Part shown: positions 1 to 11,160 of the stretch, one piece after another
Position numbering within the stretch: the stretch's first letter is position 1
Layout: every line of letters starts with the position of its first letter
Assembly: GCF_000264905.1 (NCBI RefSeq)
Contig: NW_006763143.1
Span: 605,224-669,223, forward strand
Direction of reading: 5' to 3'
DNA: 64,000 nt
From: Stereum hirsutum FP-91666 SS1
Taxonomy: Eukaryota; Basidiomycota; Agaricomycetes; Russulales; Stereaceae
Notes under the pieces: generated by a model
What the model was told of the DNA's origin: nothing
Databases searched by the model: none
Seen by the model: the letters and a program-made list of their open reading frames with translations, nothing else
Program-made: the position numbers and the translations under genes

Positions 1-270
1 GTATCATGGTGCTAATAATGTGGCGTACCGAACGCAGTAGTACTCCGAGCGCGGTGTCTTTGGCAAGAAGTCTTATTTGGAAGGTGCTAGAGTGTCGGAA
101 GTTGAGATCCAGACGCGACACGCGAATAGGCCGACCGAGTTGAGGATCTGAGAGGACGATGCTCCAGAGCGGACAAGTACTTAATCACAGAGATTTTTTC
201 GTCCAAGATCAGAGACGTCGACGAGAGGCTGTTCGAAGAGAAGAGTGCCGTCGAGCAAGGATACTTATAG
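1..270 (+). CDS. possible 3' end of an unrecognised gene, cut by window edge
   Basis: An open frame runs from the window edge to about 83. A plausible 46-nt intron (GT at 84, AG at 128-129) then joins it in frame to a second stretch that ends at TAG 268-270. The terminal peptide is charged and helix-like, with segments such as KYLITEIFSSKIRDVDERLF, which reads like coding sequence rather than chance. I do not recognise the family. The start lies outside the window. The antisense frame is also open, so this is a weak call resting on amino-acid composition and frame continuity only. Confidence 0.3.
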
Positions 271-988
271 CAGATGGAAAGAGACAAGCTCAGGGATTGT
301 CATTCGGCGGAGCACTGCATGGCTATGACTGCCGTTTGGGTGCCGTGGTAGACCTCGGCGAAAACACGGACGCAAAAGGAAAGAGGTGTCAGAAGGCCAG
401 GCATCGCCCGTCCTATTTTGGACGGCTGCTACAAGACAATCCTCGTTTGTTCGCGTTTTTATTCCACGCACCGTACCTATCTGGCCAAGGTCAGGTTCTT
501 CAGCGAGCGAGTGGGTGAGTTGAACAGCCCCTATTTTCTAGAAGACCGCTTTGACTCGAAAGATAACTCGCACAGCCCGCAGAAAATGTCTCCAAAGGCT
601 ATACGTATCGATGGGCGTCTACTTCAAGGTGGCCTGCCCTCCGGTGTTTGCCGCAGAAGATTCGAGATTCGAACAGAGAATCAAAGATCCCTTTGCATCT
701 GTCACTTTCTTGCTTGTGCTCTTCCCATGATAAAATTTCTCGAAAGCTCTCGCCTTCCTTCCTTCCCGGCGCCGGACCTGGCCTTGAGAACGCATGAAAT
801 GGTGGATCTGGACGGAGCTTGACGACAGCTTGACGCAATATTCATCCGGACCATGAACAGAAAAACTTCCAGTCTAGTCTCCGCAAAAGTACATATACCC
901 CGCACCGTCTTTCTGTTCATCCCTCAACGCAACGTCCAACTGTTCTCTTTTCTTCTCCATCTCACGACTGTTAACGACCGTTCACGAC
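271..988. other. gap upstream of the transporter gene; no gene seen
   Basis: Short open frames on both strands show no recognisable protein. The last 100 bases or so before the transporter ATG are rich in CT runs (for example around 940-970), as often seen just upstream of fungal start codons, so this stretch probably holds the promoter and 5' leader of the transporter. Confidence 0.5.
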
Positions 989-3347
989 ATGACTTCTCTA
1001 CCGGCTGTCTTCGCTGTCGGTTCCGCTGCCAGCCAAAATAGCTTTATAGCCTCATGTGAGTAGTACCTCTAGCGCTACAGGTCAGGTCCTCCTTCGTCCA
1101 TCCCCTCATCATCATCACTTTGCAGATCAGCGTGCGCAGACTAGTTTATCTAGCTCCGGTATCCCTTCAGACATCTCCGGTGCTCGGTACGCCGACGAAG
1201 ACGAGGAGGCTTTGATCGGAACAAACGACGAGTATGATGAAGATGATCTACCCACGCCGCGTCCCAATATTTCTCGGAGAGATAGCTTTTCCAGTGATTC
1301 CCAATGGGACACAGAGACGGAAGCTCGCTATATTCCTGGTCCTCCATTCAAGTCGAAGCAGCCTAAGCCCGTTGGTCGAGTAGGCGTGAGGGCTCCGGAA
1401 GCAAACGAACGAACGCCTCTTCTCAGAAAGGCTGCTTCGCTGCACATCGACACCAGACCTATTCGCAGTCCCGCTGACGAGGACAAGCCTGCGGATGAGA
1501 CTAGATTGGATGCTGCGCCCAGTCTTGCTCACCGGACTTCCACGCTTTCAGTGCATGCGCCGCAACCCCCGGTCCATCATGGCAAGAGCACATTCGGACA
1601 GACGGTATGTTCATCCCTTTCTGTACAATGAAATCCCGCATTTGGACTCAATTGGCGTTGTTGTAGCTCTTCAATTCAATCGCTATCCTATTGGGCATCG
1701 GCATGCTCTCAGAGCCGCTCGCGTTCGCGTATGCCGGGTGGGTTTGTGGTACCTTGCTCATCATCTCATATGGGTTTATTACTTGCTATACGTGAGTGTT
1801 TCGTCCCACCGGAGGATTCTTGAATGGCCGTGCTCAGAAACCATCACTTCGCAGTGCCAAGATACTTGCGCGCATCGTGCTCTCTGACCCACGGATCAGG
1901 TCGTATTCCGATGTCGGCCGGAAGGCGTTTGGGCCCAAATCCATGCCCTTCATCAGTGCCATGTTCTGTCTCGAGCTGTTCAGCGTCAGGTAAATTGTTC
2001 CCCGCGAGGAATGTAAGATTAAGTTGAGACTGACGTCGGGCTATAACTTTTAGCGTCATTCTCGTCACACTGTATGCAGACTCGCTGAGCGCCATCATAC
2101 CCACTTTCTCCTCGGATACCTACAAGCTTTTTGGAATTATCATGTACGTGCCCTCTTGCTCTTTGCACGAGATTTTCTCACTAATGATTATATTCTCATT
2201 ACAGCCTTGTACCCACCGTCTTCTTCCCTCTCTCGCTCTTATCGTACACCTCTATCCTTGGAATCATATCCACCGTTTTCTTGGTGGTTGTTATTTTCAT
2301 CGATGGCTTCTCCAAGAAAGACGCCCCTGGAAGTCTCTGGAGTCCAGCTCACACCAACCTCGGTATCATGGGTGTAGGCGAGCTGGGCATGGCATTCGGG
2401 TTATTCATGGCTGGGGTAAGTTTGTCCTACAGTCAACCAGCTGTGGATATGTGCACGATACTGACAGACGTTGTTGTATGCCAACAGTTCAGCGGACATG
2501 CTGTAATCCCGTCGATTGCTCGAGATATGATGGAGCCGAGCCAGTTTGATACAGTCATGAACTATGCTTTCGTGAGTCGCCTCCTCCAAAACTTAGCGCC
2601 TGCATCATGCTCATAGTCATCCATCCAGGCTGTCGCGACGTGCATTTATGCTGTCATCGGCATGGCGGGCTACCTGATGTTCGGGAACGACGTCTACGAC
2701 GAAGTGAGTACATATGTTTCTAGCCAGACTCTGACAGTTTGGTAATGACACGTCTTGTGTCCATAGGTCAGCCAGAACTTACTCGGTGTTCCCGGGTACA
2801 GCCCGACTCTGAACACGATCGCACTCTGGATGCTAGTCGTAGCGCCGCTCTCAAAATTCGCCCTTGCCGCTCGACCTGTACGTCAATCTCTCCATTTCAT
2901 CTATACCGCATTGTACTGATTACCGTCTTCCAGCTGAATGTCACCCTCGAAATCCTCCTTGGCCTCGATACCATTTCTTCTCCCGACCCACACGGCCCCT
3001 CCGATCCCCACACCACCACCACCACAAAATCCTCTCAGATCGACACCCCCGCCACAACCCACCACCAAACCAACGCCACTCTCAAACACGCCTTCCTCAT
3101 CCTCGAACGTACCGCCTTCGTCCTCCTCGCCGTCGGCGTCTCCATCCTCGTTCCCGAATTCAGCTCCATGATGGCCATCCTCGGTTCGTTCGCCGCTTTT
3201 ATATTGGGGGTTATCGGACCTGTGTCGGCGAAGGTGGCGTTGGAAGGGAGGTGTGGATGGGTCGATAGGGGGTTGTTGGTGATGGGTGTGGTTATGGCGG
3301 TTTGGGGGACGGCGGCGGCGTTTTGGAGCACGACGGAACCGGTTTGA
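989..3347 (+). CDS. AVT1-like vacuolar amino-acid transporter (AAAP family)
   Basis: Ten exons can be joined in one frame: 989-1055, 1126-1604, 1667-1791, 1855-1989, 2054-2143, 2205-2415, 2488-2571, 2629-2703, 2767-2877, 2934-3347. They give 596 residues, close to yeast Avt1 (602). About 180 N-terminal residues are hydrophilic and rich in Ser and acidic residues, as is usual for vacuolar AVT proteins. The transporter domain then opens with TFGQTLFNSIAILLGIGML, matching the first helix of AAAP carriers, followed by about ten more hydrophobic segments to the C-terminus. A low-complexity His/Thr/Pro insert (roughly 2990-3080) interrupts the loop before the last helices. By family knowledge Avt1 proteins move neutral amino acids across the vacuolar membrane by proton exchange; the substrate here is not shown by sequence. 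The ATG at 989 was chosen because the next in-frame ATG would lose the conserved N-terminus. The gene is convergent with the patatin-TPR gene. Confidence 0.85.
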
Positions 3348-4012
3348 AGGGCCAGCGTCGTGTTCTCGAGAAACAAAACAGTGAGTCTAGTTTGCTTACT
3401 GCCGTGCTGCTGTCGTTCGTTGCCACAGGCGTGGAACGAAATGGAGAAGTCACCCTAAAAGAGAGCCCTGGTCTCTCATCTGCATCTTTCCTCTCTTCCT
3501 TTTGTTCGTCTCTCCCTGTCTCTGTTCTCTTTTATGTGCCGTTTCCGCATATATTCCCATCCACTCATCCACTCGTCGTCAAGTTGCATGGATATCTGGA
3601 GCTGTATTACAAGTCTCTTATCGATTCAATGCTTTGTATTTGCTCGTTCATTCTCGTTGTCCTTTTCATGTTTCTCTCGGTCGTTGTCTTATCCTGTATG
3701 TCATGCCATTCTTGCTCTCCGAATATACCACGCACTCTTTTGACAACTTCTACTTACGCGTTCTTCGGCTGTGATATCTGTATGTAGTAGCGATACGTCT
3801 TCGTCGCTGGTCTACGTGGCGAGGGTGAGCTATACTAGTCGTGTTCAATGGTGAATTAGCGGTCAAGCGACTCACAAGGTGCGCTTCATCCTGAAGTTTA
3901 CTGTCCTCTTACTATTTGACCCGAGGCACAGATTTGGTGAGCTACAAACAGTTCATATGTACAGTATGTATTCTCTCACATAACCTTCGATCTCGTCTTA
4001 TATAGCTAGTAG
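3348..4012. other. gap between two convergent genes; 3' UTRs only
   Basis: This 665 bp stretch separates the stop codons of the transporter (+) and the patatin-TPR gene (-). It is T-rich with small open frames and no recognisable product, and most likely holds the two 3' untranslated regions. Confidence 0.6.
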
Positions 4013-6536
4013 TCAAGCTTCCGAGTCGCTGTCCCCAGGTAGAATATGAATCCACAGCACCGACCAGAAACCGATGTCTAAAACTCTCCTGGCGACATCA
4101 TCCTGTACCGTATCAGATCGACCCGCATCCATGATTTCCTTCCATGTATCTAATTCAGCAACATCAACTCCTTCCAAACCCTCCATAGACCTCTCTGTCT
4201 GAAGCTGCAATTGCGTGGCATATCCGGCCTGCTTCAATACCAAAACTGCCATGCATTGTTTAGTCAGTATGGTGTCCTCATGGTCCTCTCCGAGGAATTT
4301 CCTTCGCGAGGCCAGCACTTCTGTGTAAATCTCCTTTGCCTCCTCATTCCGCCCTTGTCGATGAAGCACGAACGCGAGGCCATGCTCGGTGCACAGAGCG
4401 CTTGGATGTCCCTCTTCGTACACCTCTCTTCGTGCTGCCAAAACCTTTCTCAAGATCCCTTCCGCCTCTGTCAACTTCTTCCCTGCATCTTCCTCCGATT
4501 TCTTTTTCGCTTCTATCAAAGGAATCTCCTCTGCTCGCAAATTGTCCGCCCATCGAGCGAGTATGATTGCGGGATCGTGATAGGTGCGCAAGGTGTCTCG
4601 ATGCTCTTCTCCGAGCACTGTACATCGCGCTGCCCACAGCTCTCTACATGCGGACTCCGCTGCCTCTGTCTTGCCCTGGGCAAGGAGGGCCAGTGCCACG
4701 TAGTGTCTGAGATGCAATGTTCCGGGATGAGCATCTCCGCGAACTTCCGACCGATGTTTGAGGACTTCTCGGTATACGAACTCTGCATCATACCACTGAC
4801 CGCGATGTCGATATAACATCGCCAGCCAGTTCGCAGCTCGCAGCGTGTCCAAATGCTCGCTTCCCAGTATCACTTTTCGTGCCTTCCACACCTGCTTGAA
4901 CAACCGTTCCGCTTCTCGGTACCTGTGCTGTTGCAGAACAGCGCGCGCCAGGTTGTACTTCACTTCCAACGAGAACGGGTAAGGCCCAAAGATTGGTTTG
5001 TCCGAAGCAAGTACTTCGCGAAACAATGCCTCCGCTTTCTGGCTCTGCTGCAGTTGCAACAAGAGCTTAGCAGTTTTAAAAATATGCAGTTTTTGCGCTT
5101 CTCTGACTGGAAGCACCCTAGCCCGTCGTGCTGTCAGGATAAGAGTTCGGATGGGGTTGTTCGACGAGTTCCTTGGGTCCAAACGGACATAATCGCCTGG
5201 AAGAGAAAATGTATCGTGGCCATCACCAGTACTCGGTGAGATGGATTGGCTGTCGAATATGGAGGGTTGAAATCGTCCTGTTCCAACATACACGAAAGGT
5301 CAGTTTCGTAGTAGGTGTGGAGAAAATTGCGACTAGTAGCACACACGCAGTCTTGCCGTAGAGATTTTCCCCAGCTGGCGCGTGCCCACGACTTTGACCG
5401 CGTCTGCGAATTTCTCGGTGACCGGTTCTGAGAGGAGGTATCGGACTGTGGACGAATGTATCGTGTCGACTTGATCCCAGTCGAAGCGGTCAATGGCTTG
5501 CATGCCCTGTGATACAGAAAAGCGAAAGTAGACGTCGGGAGCCTCTCGGAAACGCAGCTCTGCTTCGTTCGCAGTGCTCTCACAGTCCAGAGTGATCTCC
5601 AACAGAGCATTTTTGAGATCTGCGGAGAGGAAGGAAACGGGGTGCGACTGTCCCGCTCCAAGGCTGACAATGCAGTTGACATGACGTTCTGGCCAATTCC
5701 TGTACGCTTCTTCGAAGAGTATGTCAAGGGGATTGTTGCATCCTAGTCCACCATCGATATGTGGCTCCATGAGACCTGGCGGCCCTATTTTGATCGGCTT
5801 GAAAAGCGCAGGGAAAGCAGACGTCGCGCGAGCGGCCTGCCAGATCGTGCAGTCGTAGCTTTCGTTTGCACCTGTACCGTCTATGTAAGTGCGAAAGAGG
5901 CGAGGGACGTCCCTCGCCACATGATGAGCGGACATGGAGCAAACAAATCTAGTGAAGAGTTCCAAGTGAGAATACTCTAAAACCTATTGTTGTAGAGATT
6001 GCATGAGAGGGGCTTACACTTTGCAGTTCGACCGTATCATCATTCTAGTCTCGCTACTACCCGTCTTCGCTCGAACAATCTCCTTTAACGCCTCCTCCAG
6101 CTTTGATGTCTTGTACTGTTGTGCGCTGATCCATCGCGTGTCCGACAAGACTTGCTCGCAGAGAGACGTACATGCAACTATAGCCTCATCTACAGACATT
6201 CGGAGGCGTCCAAGTAGGAGAGCAATAATTCTGAGTTCATTGGGATAGTCAGCTAGTAGAACGAGGATTTACAAGACATTCGTGACGCACCCTCCGGTAT
6301 TTGAACCTGCCATCATATCAAACCACTCGCAGGGGCGAGGTACGGTTTCAAGGTTGTTCAAGGCCTTCACTCGTTCCATCATTTCTTGCAAAATGAACAG
6401 CTCTGATATTCCTCGGATTCCCCAGCCATCTGATTGCGATTAACAGAGGCTGCATTATACAACATGTGGAACGTTGATATTGAAGTGAGCGAGACGTACC
6501 GAGCGAAAGTAATCGCAATCCGCGAGGGGAAGGCAT
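4013..6536 (-). CDS. patatin-like phospholipase fused to TPR repeats (NLR-like, no NTPase domain)
   Basis: Five exons read from 6536 downwards: 6500-6536, 6291-6429, 6018-6230, 5347-5948, 4013-5277, giving 751 residues. The N-terminal half is a patatin domain: LRLLSLDGWGIRGISELF is the oxyanion region, IIALLLGRLRMSVDEA follows the nucleophile elbow, ARATSAFPALFKPI is the conserved core, and HIDGGLGCNNP carries the catalytic Asp. The elbow itself reads MMAGSNTGG, so the usual serine of G-x-S-x-G is Asn (codon 6299-6301), and the glycine loop has Trp in place of one Gly. The C-terminal half holds about six kinesin-light-chain-type TPRs, each ending in a motif like LGEEHRDTLRT. In fungi, patatin-NB-ARC/NACHT-TPR proteins are an immune-receptor-like class; here patatin joins TPR directly. 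Enzymatic activity is doubtful. A paralogue lies at the right end of the window. Confidence 0.85.
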
Positions 6537-7037
6537 AGGGAATAAGCAAGCAGAGCAAATCAAGCGAGGGTGGTCTGAGGGTGAGGATACGTGCGCTTAA
6601 TTTAGCGTCAACTGAACCAACTCGGATGGCACTGGCATCCCGGCCTGGGACACGGCCTTCTTCAATTGGGTGGAGTCGTCTGGAGAAGCCTGGCAAAGAG
6701 ACAGGCCCTTTGCACCAGTTGTGCGGCCACAAATTGAACAGTTATTAGGGCTACAGTATTGGTGTATTCGGTATGTCGAAATACCCATACTAAGACGCTC
6801 TCGGGTTCCGGTCGTGGCGAGTACTTCTCAGCTGTGTGGCCCAAGTTCAACGGAGAGGTCACTTCGGCTTAACCCGGGTTGCCGTCCCACGATTGTACCC
6901 CTAACCCATGCTCTCCATCGACACTCCTCACTGTGTGGCCCCATCTCGAGCAACTCTCACCTCGACTACGACGTACACTTCTCATGCATCGAGCATCTAG
7001 ATCAGAGCAGTCTTCTTCTCTTTCATAGTCGTAGACT
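6537..7037. other. divergent intergenic region between patatin-TPR and DLT1-like genes
   Basis: About 500 bp between two start codons pointing away from each other. No recognisable coding sequence. It presumably holds both promoters; I see no clear TATA or operator motif. Confidence 0.5.
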
Positions 7038-8055
7038 ATGTGGTTCTTTCGCGCCAAGACCCTTGAAGGCTTCGCCTACCTCACCGTCTGGCTCGTCTTC
7101 ATCTTTCTCATAGCTATTTCCTGTGTGGCCCTCCTCGCCGAAGCGGTCAGGTCATCTCCCACTCGCTCATGGAAGCACAACTACAACGTCTTCGTTCTCG
7201 GAGGAGCATACTTTATCGTCGTATGTTCAATCTTTTCCTCCTAAATGATTGTGTGTCGAAGACTATGCGCAAATGCTGAGGGAGTGAACATCAATTTTTT
7301 GGTAGATTGTGATGTCGATTGCGCTATGTCTGAAACGACGTATTTCAATGTTCAGAAGGATGCAGAGGATCTCGAAGGGCCATATGGCTATTGGGAAGCA
7401 CGACATACCTGCCGTGAGCTCACTGCAGCACGATGCCTGAATCGGGTGCCTCTGACATATCTGTTACCTGTCACCAGCCCGTCCACGAACTTATTCTGCA
7501 ACAATATGCTCGCACGGCGCTCATTGCATATAAGGCGATACCTACAGACGTTCAGCATGAAGGCTGGGGACACCCAAGTGCGCTCAATATCTCTCCTACA
7601 GGATACTCTTACATACTGACAAGACTGATCTAGACTCTAAGTATCCGGAGGTACATTATCGACGCGCACTCTTAGACTCGGTCCGAGAACTTGGTATACT
7701 TACTCATTCCATTCAGCACTTCTCTCTCTAATGTGCTCGATATATGACAGACTCTCTCGCTCGTCTGCTCATTCCCAGTCAACCTCGGATGCGTCCTCGT
7801 GACCGAATACTCCATCATTTTCGCTTCATTGCACCTCTCCTTCCGAAGGACCAAGACGGACTCTCTCCGCTGCAATACTATGACTCTGCCATTCAACTGG
7901 CTAGGAATGCGGAAAGGGAACCTACTGAGAGGGAATATGAAATTGGAATTAGTGCGGCCAGGCAGATCAAGACTATGTCGGTGCTTTCGCATTCATCTCT
8001 TCTCACTGGATCCTGATAGTCATCGCTAGACTGGATGAGGTTACGCAGGAGATGA
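7038..8055 (+). CDS. DLT1-like membrane protein
   Basis: Exons 7038-7220, 7306-7413, 7478-7577, 7634-7693, 7751-7980 join in frame, then a short terminal exon follows. It begins with MWFFRAKTLEGFAYL and two hydrophobic helices (roughly residues 12-35 and 48-68), the second running over the first intron into IVMSIALCLKRRI. After that comes a basic cytosolic part including MQRISKGHMAIGKHDIPA. This order (two N-terminal helices, a basic stretch, then an IPA/IPI motif before a soluble domain) matches the yeast Dlt1 family (Defect at Low Temperature), whose biochemical role is unknown. The last splice acceptor is uncertain: AG at 8018-8019 gives a stop at 8055 (238 residues), while AG at 8028-8029 gives a stop at 8038. 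Family assignment is from remembered similarity, not a search. Confidence 0.7.
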
Positions 8056-8296
8056 TGGAGGGGTCTAACATCGACCTGACTCTAAATGGTTATAGTTGAC
8101 CCTTCCGACGTTCAAGTTTTATTTAGTATACCCTAATCGCCCTGGTCCGTTGGATTTCATGCATTTTCTCACCCTTCGAGCCCTCTATGCATCTTCACTG
8201 CATCCGGACGCCATGTATCTTTATTATCATCTATTCAATCATATCCTAGCATTCGATCATACCAATTTCTCCAACGCTTATCTTTCCACCGATACT

Positions 8297-9603
8297 TTAG
8301 TGAAGGCCGTCTTCATACACCTTCTTCCAACTCTCTCTACTTACCCAAGCCTTCCAATAAGCGCTAACCCTCCTGTCCACTGGCTTACCTACTAAATTCT
8401 TTCCCAAGACCTCCATCGCATCCTCACCGCCCTTCGCACCTTGAGCAAACGAAATCCTTGCCAACCACGCACCCAAATGATAGTCATCCACACCCGGCCT
8501 CTCCCCTCCTATGAAATTCCCTTCTTCGACTTTCTTGTCCTCGAGAAGCGCCGGCAACGTCGTGGAAAGGAATGCGGCGATGTTGTCCCAGAGAGCGGTC
8601 GACCTTGCGAAGAAGCCGGATTTGGCGGTCTCGGGGACTTGGTTGTTCAGGAGAGCGACGAGGCCGCCTACCTGGGCGATTTTGCGCTCGTAGAAAGAGG
8701 AGTAGGGTGCAGCACCGGGACTCTCGGAGTGCTTTTTGAGGTATCCGAGGCCTAGAGACCCGGAGTCACATGTGATTAAGTGGTTAGCAGGTGTAAGTGG
8801 GAGAGGGCCAGGAGAGAACTGACGGGCTTTGATAGAAGCACCAGGCAGGCCGTTCGCCTTTGCTTGGAGTTCCTCTTCATTGCGCTAATTCCACGGTACA
8901 CGTCAGTCTTTTAGCCCGGGTTCCTCTAAAGATCTTGTTGGCTAGGGACGTACAGAAGCTACGAACGCGAAATTCGGATCCAGCGCATCTTCATGCAGTT
9001 TATCCACTAGCGAAGACCCGGGTGCGACCTTGACAGACGAGTGCTCGACCATCCATTCGATGGACGACTTTGTGCTGTCGTAAACTTTACCATCGGCGGC
9101 GAGGGCAGGGATCGTTGCGTTGGGAGCCTTTCCCATACCGAGTCATAAGTACCACCATCGGCAAAGTGGAAATATCAGCTTTCTGACGCAGCGGACCGGT
9201 CGAACGGGGGTGAAGAGAACGGGGGTAATCTTGTAGAGAAAGATGGGTGCGATTGATGGTGCGGAGTATGTGAGTGTGTACGGCGTGCTCACAATTTTGA
9301 TATATTCAGGATCGAAATTCTCGCCTGCGCGGAGATCGATGACTTTTCGGTCGACCTTACCCGCCATGTCGAGCTCATCGCTGTTCGCATACGCAGACAT
9401 CAGCGAAATCGAGCGGATAATCTGCGCCGAGGGATGGAAGATGTGCTCACTAAGCGAGTTCGGCGGCAGCAGACCAGACTGACTTGTGGAACTCGTAGAG
9501 GATGGGCTGCATGGCGGGCGATTGTAAAGACCGAATATGGTGGACGTTGTGGATGTCAACGTTAGAACCGGAAAAATAGACTGGGCGGGCTTACCTTCGA
9601 CAT
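8297..9603 (-). CDS. glutathione S-transferase-like protein
   Basis: The first exon encodes only Met-Ser-Lys (start codon at 9601-9603), and the next exons give PILYEFHKSVWSAAAELAY, the first strand and helix of a thioredoxin-like GST N-domain. Further exons give KVDRKVIDLRAGENFDPEYI, then NATIPALAADGKVYDSTKSS, which carries the cis-Pro (TIPAL) and the D-S pair that contact glutathione in GSTs. The C-terminal helical domain ends with a long exon (roughly 8297-8750) containing GVDDYHLGAWLARI, the N-capping-box region (V-D-D-Y-H-L). A conjugation or peroxide-detoxifying role is inferred from the fold; the class is not clear. Six or so introns, one of them about 160 nt. Convergent with the DLT1-like gene, 240 bp apart. 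Confidence 0.75.
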
Positions 9604-11160
9604 GTTATGAGTACACCTGCGGAAGACGTTATGCTGTGGAGGGGCAAAATCGGAGGGATTGTCGACGTTCAACAGGACGTCAATGCGTCATCATTATATA
9701 CTGTCCGGACACACTGAATAATCTGTGAGCTAAGATGGCATCTAACTCCCGATTCCGAAGGCGAACTGAATTCCAACCACCGTGCAAGTGGGTATTAGTT
9801 CACACGGACGACGGAGATACACAACAGAGCAGCATAAGACTGTCACTTTGCCGGCCCCTGAGTGCCTTTCACATGCCCGACGTGAGGAGTCCCACCCACA
9901 TTCATGAGGCCCCGTCAATGGATCGAATGGGCACAATATTGTTCTGACAATGGACAATGAGCGTATGTGTACTTCCTGAGGATAAACAAATGTGGATGAA
10001 CTCGAAAAGGAGAACAGAACGTCGCAGATGGTAGTATCTGTCGGAGTGTCCTTTGAGTTGACACGATCATCGATCGACGCCGATTGTACAAACTCGCCAC
10101 CCAGTCGGGTACGGCAGGTGCCATTGTGGCCCAATCAAACCTTAGGTTGAGGATCTTCAACTTGCTTGAGCACCGCTATGTAAAACACCAGTATATAAAT
10201 AAAGCATGAGACTCACAACAAACACCTAACCGAATCTATGTATTTTTTACTCCGTAACAACTCAGCCAAACGGCGTGGAATCCGGAGCATTGAAGTCGGC
10301 CCTACTAGTACTAGTAGTATGGAGGAACGACCCTAGTCCATCCCTCAGTTCCTCCAGTTTCCGCTCTATCCTTGACTAGAACTGTTCGCGCACGGGGACG
10401 CTTTCAGTTTTGATCAAGACACTGGACCTCCGAGTATTTAAGCCAGGGCCGGTTGGGTGGGGTTTAGTCCAATGAGGGTATCACATCGAAGTCCGAATAC
10501 TGTGTCATGGACATCCAGATATCTCGCCATGAATAATCTCCATCCTCGTCTATTCTCAAGGGCCAATAGTCCACCGTGACGAACAAGATGAATATATCAC
10601 GGCCTACTACGGTCGTCAAGTCCAGTTTGTTTCGATGTGGAAAGTTCGTGCGCAGGTGTCGGTTCAGGCATGGAACAAGTCGGGACGGCCGAGAGGATGA
10701 GAAAGAACGAGAACGAGGACTAGAGAGGACCAGAACTGCGTGCGTTACGTTGAGAGTTATGGTCGTAGGCTCGTAGCCGAACGAAGAGGCGCGCTAGTTC
10801 CTGATGCGATCGTTGGGGTCGGAAACTGTACTGTGGGGAAGAGGAGTAATTTGGGGAAGGAGACCTGGAGATAGAGATGACAAGCGGGACAACTTATAGG
10901 ATCACAAAAAAGACTTTGACTTTGAGCCGGAAATGATAAGAATATCAATCGCGAGCGAGGTTGATGGCCTGCCGTGCATATTCGAGTGCTCATGATGAAT
11001 AGATCGTTCTACATACATTCTATGTGCAAGGTGCAATGTGCGATGTGCAATGTAGTATGTGAAAGCAAGCAAAGCATCCAGTCATTCTCCATAAACCCAT
11101 AAAATGAGATGTTGCAAAGCGTCGCCCGTGCGCCATTCCGCCGAAAGGGGGATACGTCGT
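9604..11160. other. 1.5 kb intergenic region, no gene seen
   Basis: Open frames here are short and show no recognisable product on either strand. The stretch contains a perfect 16-nt palindrome (10302-10317) and, near 11028-11062, a degenerate tandem of GTGCAATGTGC-like units. It should hold the promoter of the GST-like gene at its left end and the 3' UTR of the cytochrome b5 reductase gene at its right end. Confidence 0.5.
10302..10317. repeat. perfect 16-nt palindrome in intergenic DNA
   Basis: CTACTAGTACTAGTAG equals its own reverse complement and has no loop. Such a site could bind a dimeric regulator or simply be a chance repeat of CTAGTA. It lies about 700 bp upstream of the GST-like start codon. 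Confidence 0.4.

Noticed and set aside
1056..1125. Translation start at the GTG in position 1056 for the transporter
   Set aside because: The bases are a normal intron (GTGAGT...TTTGCAG) that joins an upstream ATG exon in frame; GTG starts are not expected in fungi.
4211..4816. A 201-codon + strand open frame inside the patatin-TPR gene
   Set aside because: It is the antisense shadow of the TPR exon, whose repeat motifs are unambiguous on the minus strand.
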